This document shows, piece by piece, positions 1 through 6,749 of a stretch of 11,430 nucleotides of DNA. Origin of the DNA: Clostridia bacterium (lineage in GTDB: Bacteria > Bacillota > Clostridia > Christensenellales > CAG-917); the NCBI GenBank assembly GCA_900769205.1, contig CAAGFS010000074.1, positions 1-11,430 on the forward strand, read 5' to 3'. The position numbers and the translations under genes are program-made. Every line of letters begins with the position of its first letter. Positions within the stretch are counted from its first letter, which is position 1. The notes beneath the pieces are model-generated. The model ran no database searches and was not told the DNA's origin. It saw only the letters and a list, made by a program, of their open reading frames with translations.

Positions 1-282
1 ATCCGCTACGAATGGGCGCGTATTCCGCACTTTTACACGAGTTATTACGTTTACAAATACGCCACCGGCATCACGACTGCGGTGTCCATTGCAAACAACA
101 TACTCACGCAAGGAGAAAAATACTTCGAGAAGTACAAGAGATTCCTTTCCGCAGGCGGAAGTTTGCCTCCGCTCGACATCATCCGTCTTGCCGACGTCGA
201 TCTCGAATCCGACGAGCCTTACAAGACGGCGATAAAGGAGTTTTCCGACACTCTTGACGAACTTGAAAAATCGTTTGAATGA
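1..282 (+). CDS. pepF: Oligoendopeptidase F, M3 family (C-terminal fragment)
   Basis: Frame 1 is open from the first base to the TGA at 280-282, giving the last 93 residues of a larger protein. The near-start sequence EWARIPHFYTSYYVYKYATG is the highly characteristic C-terminal helix region of PepF/M3B zinc oligoendopeptidases, in which the Tyr-rich segment helps line the substrate groove. The downstream part (GEKYFEKYKRFLSAGGS, then PLDIIRLADVDLES) also follows the family pattern. These cytoplasmic enzymes hydrolyse short peptides. The HEXXH zinc site lies upstream of the window, so catalytic integrity cannot be judged. The stop is one base before the next gene's ATG, which suggests co-transcription with the lipoprotein gene. 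Family assignment is confident; the exact subfamily is not. Confidence 0.9.
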   Translation: MRYEWARIPHFYTSYYVYKYATGITTAVSIANNILTQGEKYFEKYKRFLSAGGSLPPLDIIRLADVDLESDEPYKTAIKEFSDTLDELEKSFE

Positions 283-283
283 T

Positions 284-916
284 ATGACGAAAAAACGCTC
301 TTTTAGAAGTGCGCTTGCGTTGCTCGCTCTGCTTTTTGCGGTTTGCGCAACGCTTTGCGCCTGCTCGGATACAAGATCGCCTGACGACGTTGCCGAGAGA
401 GAAATCTATCTGACAAGTCAAATAGTTTTCTCATCCCCCGAAGAAGACACCGCCTACGTTTACGTTTCTTTTTCGGGGAGCGGAGAGCGCGTCGGAGTTG
501 CAACCTGGTCGTCCGCAACGCAAAACGACGGAATATGGTATGAGCAAAGCAAAAGCACCTTCACACTCGACGCGAGCGCGATATTTAGTGCGGTGGAGAG
601 TGCGACGCCACAAGAAGACCTGGAAAACGAATCGCATATCTACAATCACTTGAAAGTGATTTTGAGATATGATACGATATACAAATCTATAAAAAGCGAC
701 GGAGAAGTGTCCCAAAACGGCAGGACGTACACGCATCTGTTCACGCTTGACGAAACGGCAGACAGTCAATCTTTTGAGTTGACTATGCGCCGTGCGCGCT
801 CTGAAAACTGGTATAGCGCGCTCATCGCGGGCGGTATCGTGGTTTTCTGCGCGGGAATCGGGATTTTTCTCGCTTGCAAAGGTAAGTTATGCCGAAAGAA
901 GAAAACAAGAGAGTGA
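284..916 (+). CDS. Hypothetical lipoprotein with C-terminal membrane segment
   Basis: I do not recognise a family. The 210-residue product starts with a basic stretch and a hydrophobic core, then a lipobox-like LCAC at residues 24-27, so Cys27 is the probable lipidated residue. The mature part is about 150 mostly polar residues, followed by a second hydrophobic helix at about 178-198 and a basic end (KGKLCRKKKTRE). This topology places the middle domain outside the membrane, anchored at both ends. The ATG at 284 gives a standard signal peptide. A TTG at 254 in the same frame has AAAGGAG about 12 bases upstream but would overlap pepF and lengthen the basic region, so I prefer 284. No clear ribosome site precedes 284, so translation may be coupled to pepF. 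The 3' end overlaps dnaB by 28 bases. The reading frame is confident; the function is unknown. Confidence 0.75.
   Translation: MTKKRSFRSALALLALLFAVCATLCACSDTRSPDDVAEREIYLTSQIVFSSPEEDTAYVYVSFSGSGERVGVATWSSATQNDGIWYEQSKSTFTLDASAIFSAVESATPQEDLENESHIYNHLKVILRYDTIYKSIKSDGEVSQNGRTYTHLFTLDETADSQSFELTMRRARSENWYSALIAGGIVVFCAGIGIFLACKGKLCRKKKTRE
650..678 (+). promoter_or_regulatory. Possible internal promoter upstream of dnaB
   Basis: TTGAAA at 650-655 and TACGAT at 673-678 are separated by 17 bases, inside a locally AT-rich part of the upstream lipoprotein gene. The boxes match the vegetative consensus at 5/6 and 4/6. Initiation would fall near 685, about 200 bases before the dnaB ATG. This could give dnaB its own transcript, but such matches arise by chance. 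Confidence 0.2.
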
Positions 917-2541
917 CAAGGGGCATGCCCTACAACGTTGACGCCGAGACGAACGTGCTCGGCTCTATCCTTATCGACGGCAAGACCGCGGATCTGGTCG
1001 TTCCGCTTCTCAACGCCGAGGACTTTTATCTCGAGCAGAACAGGACGATTTTTGCCGTGATGAAACAACTTCAATCGGAAAGCAAACCGATTGACGTCGT
1101 GTCAGTTTCCGACGCGCTTGAAATCAAGGGACAACTTGACCGCATAGGCTCGGTTGCGTATCTGAGCGAACTTGCCGAAGGAGTGGTGTCCGCCGCAAAC
1201 GGGGAGTATTACGCGCAAATCGTCAAGCGCGACTCTCTCACGAGAAAAGTCATAACCGCAGGCAACGAGATCGCAAAATACGGATATGAGTGCGAAGAAG
1301 GCAAGGACGCTTTGGCAAACGCCGAAAAACTTGTGTACTCCATCACCGAGCAATCGAGCGAGTCCGCTCTCAAAAAGGTGGACGACGCAGTTGCCGCCGC
1401 AATCAAGAACATACAGGACGTGCAATCGGGCAACGTGCCGAAGAATACGGTTTACACCGATTTTCCGAGCTTCGACGCCAAAACGCACGGCTTGAAACCG
1501 GGTGAGATGGTGCTCATCGCCGCTCGTCCGTCCGTCGGCAAAACCGCTTTTGCACTCAATATCGCGGCAAACGTCGCGCTCAACCACGGCAAAAAGGTTG
1601 CCATTTTCTCTTTGGAAATGCCTTCCGCGCTCCTTGCAAAGCGTATGCTCGGCTACATCTCGAAAGTGTCTTTCAACAAGATGGACACACGAGGCGCACT
1701 CTCGGGCGAAGACTACAAGAAGATCATGAACGGCTACAAAGCCTTGCTTGCAAGCGGAATCTACATAGACGACTATTCTATGAACGGACCGAGCGACGTG
1801 CTTTCAAAATGCAGACGCTTAAAGCGCGAACAAGGGCTTGATCTCGTCATCATAGACTACTTGCAGCTTATGACTTCAAAAGTCAACGGCAGAGTGGCGG
1901 AGAGCAGACAAGTGGAAGTGAGCGATATGTCGAGAAAGATGAAGATATACGCAAAGGAGCTCGATTGTCCGATCATTCTTCTTTCGCAGATGTCGCGTGG
2001 CGTCGAGCAAAGAAACGATCACACGCCCTTGCTTTCGGACTTGCGCGAATCGGGCTCTATCGAGCAGGACGCCGACGTCGTTGCGTTTTTGAACAATCCG
2101 CACAAGTACAATCCGACCATGCCGGAAAACGAAGTCATTCTTGACGTGAAGAAAAACAGAAACGGTCCGATCGGAGAGATAAAACTCGACTGGGACGGCT
2201 CGACCACCACCTTCAAAGAGATACAGGAAAACGGCTCCGACGCGCCTTACTCTTACGCCGAACAAAAGGACGGGGAAGAAAAGGACAAGGTTGCCGACAT
2301 CAAATCCATATCGCAGGTTGTCGAGGAAATGCGTGAAGTCGCGTCAGATACGCAAATGCCTTTCGATATGCCTTTTGCAAACGACGAAGCGCCCACCGAC
2401 GCACCGTTCGATGCACCCGCACCGAGCGACGACGACGCACCTTCGGGCGCCGACTATGCGGAGCAAGACGATTATGACGACGAGTACGTTGACGAAGGCG
2501 ACGAATACGTCGATGCCGACGAGGAAGATATGCCCTTCTGA
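889..2541 (+). CDS. dnaB: Replicative DNA helicase DnaB
   Basis: This is the hexameric 5'-3' helicase that unwinds DNA at the replication fork (named DnaC in B. subtilis). The N-terminal domain begins with MPYNVDAETNVLGSIL (residues 13-28). The RecA-like domain has Walker A ARPSVGKT (212-219), the SLEMP motif, Walker B LVIIDYLQL (319-327), and the DLRESGSIEQDADVV segment that carries the arginine finger region. The core ends near residue 445, the usual full length for this family. A further 105 residues follow, turning strongly acidic: 23 of the last 54 are Asp/Glu and none is Lys/Arg. The protein ends EEDMPF, resembling the SSB C-terminal tip, with further MPF/APF copies at 490-507. The start is supported by AAAGGT at 878-883, and the gene overlaps the upstream lipoprotein gene by 28 bases. 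A terminator follows. The usual neighbour rplI is not adjacent. The assignment is certain; the role of the tail is inference. Confidence 0.98.
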   Translation: MPKEENKRVTRGMPYNVDAETNVLGSILIDGKTADLVVPLLNAEDFYLEQNRTIFAVMKQLQSESKPIDVVSVSDALEIKGQLDRIGSVAYLSELAEGVVSAANGEYYAQIVKRDSLTRKVITAGNEIAKYGYECEEGKDALANAEKLVYSITEQSSESALKKVDDAVAAAIKNIQDVQSGNVPKNTVYTDFPSFDAKTHGLKPGEMVLIAARPSVGKTAFALNIAANVALNHGKKVAIFSLEMPSALLAKRMLGYISKVSFNKMDTRGALSGEDYKKIMNGYKALLASGIYIDDYSMNGPSDVLSKCRRLKREQGLDLVIIDYLQLMTSKVNGRVAESRQVEVSDMSRKMKIYAKELDCPIILLSQMSRGVEQRNDHTPLLSDLRESGSIEQDADVVAFLNNPHKYNPTMPENEVILDVKKNRNGPIGEIKLDWDGSTTTFKEIQENGSDAPYSYAEQKDGEEKDKVADIKSISQVVEEMREVASDTQMPFDMPFANDEAPTDAPFDAPAPSDDDAPSGADYAEQDDYDDEYVDEGDEYVDADEEDMPF

Positions 2542-2584
2542 CGTGGCAATCGGACAGAACATAATCCATTGAAAATACAAAACG

Positions 2585-2609
2585 AAAAGCACCGTGATCG
2601 GTGCTTTTT
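2585..2609 (+). terminator. Rho-independent terminator after dnaB
   Basis: A perfect 10-base-pair stem (AAAAGCACCG at 2585-2594 and CGGTGCTTTT at 2599-2608) encloses the four-base loop TGAT. The stem runs directly into a T tract ending at 2609. It lies 43 bases after the dnaB stop, so it separates the pepF-lipoprotein-dnaB unit from the yqfC cluster. The next cluster therefore probably needs its own promoter. Confidence 0.92.
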
Positions 2610-2623
2610 CAATTTGCAAAGCC

Positions 2624-2652
2624 GCATAATGTGCCGTACGGTTCAATACATT
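2624..2652 (+). promoter_or_regulatory. Possible sigma-E-like promoter before yqfC
   Basis: GCATAAT (2624-2630), 14 bases, then AATACATT (2645-2652) resembles the sporulation sigma-E pattern as I recall it (KMATATT, 13-15 bases, CATACAHT), with one mismatch in each box. In B. subtilis yqfC and yqfD belong to the mother-cell sigma-E regulon, as far as I recall. A problem is that initiation would fall at or next to the yqfC ATG (2658), which would require a leaderless message. No ribosome site is visible upstream of that ATG, which is at least compatible. Confidence 0.22.
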
Positions 2653-2657
2653 TTATT

Positions 2658-2939
2658 ATGTTCAAAGACGAAATAAAACGAAAGTTGGACGTAAAAAGCG
2701 AGGTTTTGCCCTTCGTCGTCACGATTACGGACGGCAAAACCGTGATAAGCGGAGTCAAAAAAGTTATGAGCGCAAAAGAAGACGCTTTCGCCGTGCGCGT
2801 GCAGTCGTGCGTTCTGAAAATAAGCGGAAACGGATTGCAAATCGCCGAAATGGGCGGTGGCGACGTGTATATCAAAGGTGAAGTGACGGGGGTGGAAATT
2901 GAAAAGTATTCGCACAAAAAAGAAATTGCAAAAAAATGA
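2658..2939 (+). CDS. yqfC: YqfC-family sporulation protein
   Basis: A 93-residue small protein that I assign mainly from position, directly before yqfD and phoH, and from overall form. It has a short basic start (MFKDEIKRKL), an internal VTITDGKTVISGVKKV segment, and an end with VYIKGEVTGVEIEKY. This matches the beta-rich outer layout of YqfC, which is about 90 residues in Bacillus. The family is annotated as sporulation-associated, with no defined biochemistry. I chose the ATG at 2658 because it gives the family length. The frame extends back through GTG codons at 2631 and 2601, but 2601 lies inside the terminator stem. No convincing ribosome site precedes 2658. The 3' end overlaps yqfD by 41 bases if yqfD starts at the TTG. 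Confidence 0.8.
   Translation: MFKDEIKRKLDVKSEVLPFVVTITDGKTVISGVKKVMSAKEDAFAVRVQSCVLKISGNGLQIAEMGGGDVYIKGEVTGVEIEKYSHKKEIAKK
2888..2895 (+). promoter_or_regulatory. Ribosome binding site supporting a TTG start for yqfD
   Basis: The run GGGGGTGG sits 3-10 bases before the TTG at 2899. It is the only convincing ribosome site near the 5' end of the yqfD frame. It favours the TTG over the in-frame GTG at 2947 and over later codons, which have no upstream G-rich sequence. Confidence 0.5.
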
Positions 2940-4257
2940 AAAAACCGTGATAGACAACCGAAAATCCGCAACGAAGCGCAGTTTTTTGCATGGCGGGAAG
3001 GGCGCTTGCGACAAAAAGGGGAACGCAAATCCCCAAAGTGACGAAATATGGAAAAAAAGAAGGCAAAACGCAAGAAGCGAGTCCGTTTCCGATCAACGGC
3101 AAACTCCGCCGAAAAAGAGAAAAAAGCCGAGTAGAATATCGGTTTTCAGAGCAAGAGTGGGCACTTCCACTTTGCAGGTGAGAGGGGATCACGCCGAGCG
3201 CGTGCTTTGCGCGCTGTCAAAGATATGCAGGATTGAAAACGTCAGGCGCAACGAGCAGGGCGTTGTCTTTCAGGTCAAATCAAAACATTTGGGCAAGATT
3301 ATTGCATTATTAAATAACTTATGCTATGATTATAAAATAATAGATAATCGCGGTATTGCGCCGTTTGCAGTGTCTGCGATTGTGCGTCCCGGCATTGTTG
3401 CGGGTGTTATTGCCATCGTTTGCGCTCTTTCCGTTTTGTCGCAATACGTCACGCGCGTGAGCGTGTATGGCGCGGGTGCGGAGATTGAGCCGTCATTGAA
3501 AAACCGCGTTTGCGACATACTATACGAAAACGGAGTGGTTCAAGGGGCGAAGGCAAAGGATATTGATTTTGAAAAAGTGCAGAATCTTTTGCTTGCCCAA
3601 GACGACGTTGCGTTTGCAAGCGTGACGAGACAAGGCACTCACGTGAGCGTCGTGATAAGGCAGGAGTTGCCGAGCGAGAGGTTTTTCGGCTCGGACGGAT
3701 CGCAAATCGTTGCGCAAAAGCGCGCGGTCGTCACGCGAGTCGTGGTGCTCGGCGGCACGGCTGTGAAAAAATACGGCGACGTCGTTTTGCCGGGAGACGT
3801 GCTCATCGACGGATACGTCGCATACGGCGACGATAAAATCCCCGCAAAAGCGGACGGATACGCCTACGGCAAGGTGTATTACGAAAAATCCGTGTTCTTT
3901 GCAAACGAGCGGCTTGAAACGTCGTACGGGGAGAGCAAAACTCTGGTGCGGTTCGGAATGTTTGGCAAAACGCCCGAAATCCCGACTTCGCCTTTTGAAA
4001 ACTACGTCTTGAAAACGGAAGTGCAAAATCTCGGATTTTTGCTTCCTATCGAGATATACAGGTTCGAATACGTTGCGGTCAACTCCGTCACCGTGCTAAG
4101 CGATATGACTCTCGACGAGATGAAACGCATTGCCTTTTCACGCATCGCAACCGAGTTTACGGAAAGCGCAAAAGTGCTTGAAGTTTACTATGACGTGACT
4201 AGGACCGACAACGGCGTAAACGTCAGAGTGACCGTGGAAGCTGAAGAAAGAATATGA
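2899..4257 (+). CDS. yqfD: Sporulation protein YqfD
   Basis: A 452-residue membrane protein. The family-like N-domain starts near residue 78 (SRISVFRARVG) and runs to about 155. One transmembrane helix follows at about 163-184 (PGIVAGVIAIVCALSVL). The extracytoplasmic part resembles a POTRA/FtsQ-type fold at its start (VSVYGAGAEIEPSLKNRV) and continues as the YqfD C-terminal domain. Family members are near 400 residues. The surplus here is a basic N-terminal tail of about 78 residues, with 26 Lys/Arg in the first 80. The TTG start is chosen for its G-rich ribosome site. The gene overlaps yqfC by 41 bases, and its stop overlaps the phoH ATG as ATGA. Codons 135-151 lie in an AT-rich patch with three TTA codons. 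The family is tied to endospore formation, with unknown molecular activity. If the TTG start is wrong, the tail would be shorter. Confidence 0.88.
   Translation: MKSIRTKKKLQKNEKTVIDNRKSATKRSFLHGGKGACDKKGNANPQSDEIWKKRRQNARSESVSDQRQTPPKKRKKPSRISVFRARVGTSTLQVRGDHAERVLCALSKICRIENVRRNEQGVVFQVKSKHLGKIIALLNNLCYDYKIIDNRGIAPFAVSAIVRPGIVAGVIAIVCALSVLSQYVTRVSVYGAGAEIEPSLKNRVCDILYENGVVQGAKAKDIDFEKVQNLLLAQDDVAFASVTRQGTHVSVVIRQELPSERFFGSDGSQIVAQKRAVVTRVVVLGGTAVKKYGDVVLPGDVLIDGYVAYGDDKIPAKADGYAYGKVYYEKSVFFANERLETSYGESKTLVRFGMFGKTPEIPTSPFENYVLKTEVQNLGFLLPIEIYRFEYVAVNSVTVLSDMTLDEMKRIAFSRIATEFTESAKVLEVYYDVTRTDNGVNVRVTVEAEERI
3302..3330 (+). promoter_or_regulatory. Possible internal promoter inside yqfD (extended -10)
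   Basis: TTGCAT (3302-3307) is followed 17 bases later by TATGAT (3325-3330), which is preceded by TGC, forming an extended -10 element. The -10 matches consensus at 5/6, but the -35 at only 3/6. The patch at 3300-3346 is far more AT-rich than its surroundings and uses three TTA codons. It lies about 920 bases before phoH and could drive the housekeeping genes separately from yqfC-yqfD. Confidence 0.38.
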
Positions 4258-5243
4258 AAGTGCAAAAAGAGAAGCATTTTGAAAAATACGAAACCATGAT
4301 GAGCGTGTTCGGCGAGCTTGACGCGCACATCGAAAAGTTGACGGAAGCGTTCGACGTTGACGTTTTCGCGCTTGGCACGAGCATGAAAATAAGCGGAGAA
4401 GAAAAGGACGTTGACGGCGCGATGCGTGCGGTTGACGCGCTTGAAAAGCTTTGCAAGACGACTCCGCTCACTCCGCAAACCGTCAATATGGTGGTGGGCT
4501 ATGCAAAGGCGGGGCGCGATTTCGACGTGAACGACCTTATGGGCACGGTTGCCATCACCGCACGCGGAAAGATCATCCGCCCAAAGACGCTCGGACAGAA
4601 AGAATACGTGGACGCGATAAAGAAAAACAGCGTCGTTTTCGGCGTGGGACCTGCGGGCACGGGCAAGACCTATCTTGCCGTCGCGCTTGCGGTGTACGCG
4701 CTCAAGAATCACGAAATCGACAAGATTATTCTCACTCGTCCCGCGGTGGAAGCGGGTGAAAAACTCGGTTTTTTGCCGGGCGATCTGAGCGAGAAAGTCG
4801 ATCCCTATCTTCGTCCGTTGTTCGACGCGTTGCAGGAGATGATGGGGCAGGACGCCTATGCAAAGCACATCGAGCGCGGAAGCATCGAGATTGCACCGCT
4901 TGCGTATATGCGCGGGCGCACGTTGTCGAACAGTTTCATCATTCTTGACGAAGCGCAGAACACCACTTGCGAGCAGATGAAGATGTTTCTCACTCGTATG
5001 GGTGAAAACAGTCGCATCGTCGTGACGGGCGACGTCACTCAAATCGACCTTCCAAAGAGCGTCAAAAGCGGTCTTATAGACGCAATCGACGTGCTCAAAG
5101 ACGTTGAAGGCATCAAAATCGTCAGGCTCACGGCAAAGGACGTCGTAAGGCACGAACTTGTCACGAGAATTATACAAGCATACGAAAAAGCGCAATCGGA
5201 CTCTCGCAAAAAGACGGGCGACGAGCAACCGTTGCAGGAGTGA
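4254..5243 (+). CDS. phoH: PhoH-family ATPase
   Basis: A 329-residue cytoplasmic P-loop ATPase. Walker A is GPAGTGKT (132-139) and Walker B is FIILDEAQN (D232-E233). Conserved family blocks include ILTRPAVEAGEKLGFLPGD and VVTGDVTQIDLP, the latter carrying the sensor region. The N-terminal ~115 residues form the smaller leading domain usual in bacterial PhoH proteins and end with RGKIIRPKTLGQKEYV. PhoH proteins resemble the helicase SF1 core and are linked to RNA metabolism. Their position next to ybeY across many bacteria supports a role with ribosomal or small RNA processing. The ATG overlaps the yqfD stop, and a purine-rich GAAGAAAG precedes it. Length and motifs are normal for the family, so the gene appears intact. 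The exact substrate is not established for this family. Confidence 0.96.
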   Translation: MKVQKEKHFEKYETMMSVFGELDAHIEKLTEAFDVDVFALGTSMKISGEEKDVDGAMRAVDALEKLCKTTPLTPQTVNMVVGYAKAGRDFDVNDLMGTVAITARGKIIRPKTLGQKEYVDAIKKNSVVFGVGPAGTGKTYLAVALAVYALKNHEIDKIILTRPAVEAGEKLGFLPGDLSEKVDPYLRPLFDALQEMMGQDAYAKHIERGSIEIAPLAYMRGRTLSNSFIILDEAQNTTCEQMKMFLTRMGENSRIVVTGDVTQIDLPKSVKSGLIDAIDVLKDVEGIKIVRLTAKDVVRHELVTRIIQAYEKAQSDSRKKTGDEQPLQE

Positions 5244-5246
5244 TTT

Positions 5247-6731
5247 ATGATAGACGATATAAAAGACATATCGAGAGCGGAAAAGGAAAAAGCAATCGCA
5301 AGGCGCAAAAAGTCGAGATATTTCTGGCAATGTATATCCACGGCGGTCGTTTGCGCGGTGGGGATGACTCTGTTTGCGCTGTTTATGATAGGCGATTTTG
5401 CGTCGTCGTTTCTGCGCCCAAAAGTGTTGACAACCACGGGCATAATGGTGTCGATGCTTGTGCTTATGATTTTCCTTATGGCGGGCGTGTATAGATTTAC
5501 GAGCAAAAAGGGCACTGCCACGAGAGATTTTCATCTGACTGCGATTATGGTTGTGGTCACCTATCTCATCACGGTTGCCGTCAGCGTCAAGTTCAATCTG
5601 TACGCAATGCCGATCGCGCTTGCAACGCTGGTGCTCATCGAGCTTATCGACCGCAGGACTTCCACGCTTGCAACGGCGGTGATTGCAATCCTTCTGATGA
5701 TGTCGTTTATGCTCAACACCGTAGATTTTGATTTTACGGTCGTGGTGGCGTCGGTGATTTTCAACAGCCTTTGCGCAATACTTGTGGATTTTTACGAGAA
5801 AAAGCATCTGAGCAGACTCACTTTCCTTCTCGTATCGCTGGCAACTCCGCTCATCATGCAACCGCTTGTGGCGGTGTTTACGGTTTGCAAAAACGATTTG
5901 AGCCTGAACATTTTGTGGAACGTGCTCTGGTCGTACGGCGCAAACGTGGGCGCGTCTTTGATATTTATGCCGCTCGTGGCTATATTCGAAGGTATGTTCA
6001 ACATCGCGGACGATTTTAGACTCAACGAACTGTGCAGTCTGTCCAATCCGCTTCTCAAACGCCTTGCAAGCGAAGCTCCCGGCACTTTCAACCACTCGCT
6101 CGTCGTCGGCAATCTTGCCGAAGCCTGCGCGTCCGCAATAGGCGAAAATCCCAACATGGCAAGATGTGCGGCGTATTATCACGACATCGGCAAGTTGAAA
6201 GCCCCCATTTATTTCAGCGAAAACCAGTCTTCTTACAATCCGCACGACGAACTCATACCCGAAGTGAGCGTGAGTATGATAACTTCGCACACGCTTTTCG
6301 GCGAGATACTTGCAAAGCAAAACAGACTTCCCAAGGAAATCGTTGCCATTTGCAGGGAACACCACGGCACTTCGCCCGTCGGATATTTCTATCGCAAGGC
6401 GTTGACGCTCAAAGAAGAAGGCGATCTTGCCGTTGACAAGTACACCTACGCAGGTCCGAAACCACAGACCAAAATCGCCGCCATCATCATGATTGCGGAC
6501 ACCATCGAAGCGGCTATGCGCGCGTATATGCCCGACACGCGAGAGGAGTTTGAAAGCAGAATCAACAAACTCGTGGACGAAAAGTTGGAGTTGCGCCAGT
6601 TTGACGAATGCCCCATCACTATGGGGGACATAGCAATCATAAAGCGCACGATCATCGAAGTGCTTCCGTCCATACATCACAGCAGAGTCAGCTACGACAA
6701 AAAAAGAAAAGAAAACACTTTCAAAAAGTGA
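5247..6731 (+). CDS. pgpH: PgpH-like 7TM-HD c-di-AMP phosphodiesterase, lacking the extracellular domain
   Basis: YqfF/PgpH proteins are membrane HD phosphodiesterases that hydrolyse c-di-AMP. The HD domain here keeps H283 (NHSL), H312-D313 (HDIG), H348, H372-H373 (REHHG) and D418 (IADTIEA), so metal binding and catalysis look intact. Hydrophobic segments at roughly 27-48, 62-83, 96-114, 119-134, 140-157, 163-182, 190-212 and 220-247 give about eight membrane passes. Family members are normally about 700 residues, with a large extracellular 7TMR-HDED domain between the first and second helices. Here the total is 494, and that loop is only about 14 residues (50-63). The start is firm: GGAG sits at 5237-5240 and phoH ends just three bases upstream. 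This looks like a genuine short form rather than a broken gene. Substrate specificity is inferred from the family. Confidence 0.9.
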   Translation: MIDDIKDISRAEKEKAIARRKKSRYFWQCISTAVVCAVGMTLFALFMIGDFASSFLRPKVLTTTGIMVSMLVLMIFLMAGVYRFTSKKGTATRDFHLTAIMVVVTYLITVAVSVKFNLYAMPIALATLVLIELIDRRTSTLATAVIAILLMMSFMLNTVDFDFTVVVASVIFNSLCAILVDFYEKKHLSRLTFLLVSLATPLIMQPLVAVFTVCKNDLSLNILWNVLWSYGANVGASLIFMPLVAIFEGMFNIADDFRLNELCSLSNPLLKRLASEAPGTFNHSLVVGNLAEACASAIGENPNMARCAAYYHDIGKLKAPIYFSENQSSYNPHDELIPEVSVSMITSHTLFGEILAKQNRLPKEIVAICREHHGTSPVGYFYRKALTLKEEGDLAVDKYTYAGPKPQTKIAAIIMIADTIEAAMRAYMPDTREEFESRINKLVDEKLELRQFDECPITMGDIAIIKRTIIEVLPSIHHSRVSYDKKRKENTFKK

Positions 6732-6749
6732 GAAAAGACAAGGCAGACT

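Noticed and set aside
2341..2541. Long alternative frames on both strands over the dnaB tail
   Set aside because: They result from the repetitive GAC/GAA-rich codons of the acidic tail. They translate to Arg/His/Thr-rich low-complexity sequence without a ribosome site.
3048..3134. Short ATG-started Lys-rich frame overlapping the yqfD N-terminus, suggesting a frameshift in yqfD
   Set aside because: It ends at a TAG near 3134 and does not join the YqfD domain. The yqfD frame is continuous from a TTG with a good ribosome site, so no frameshift is needed.
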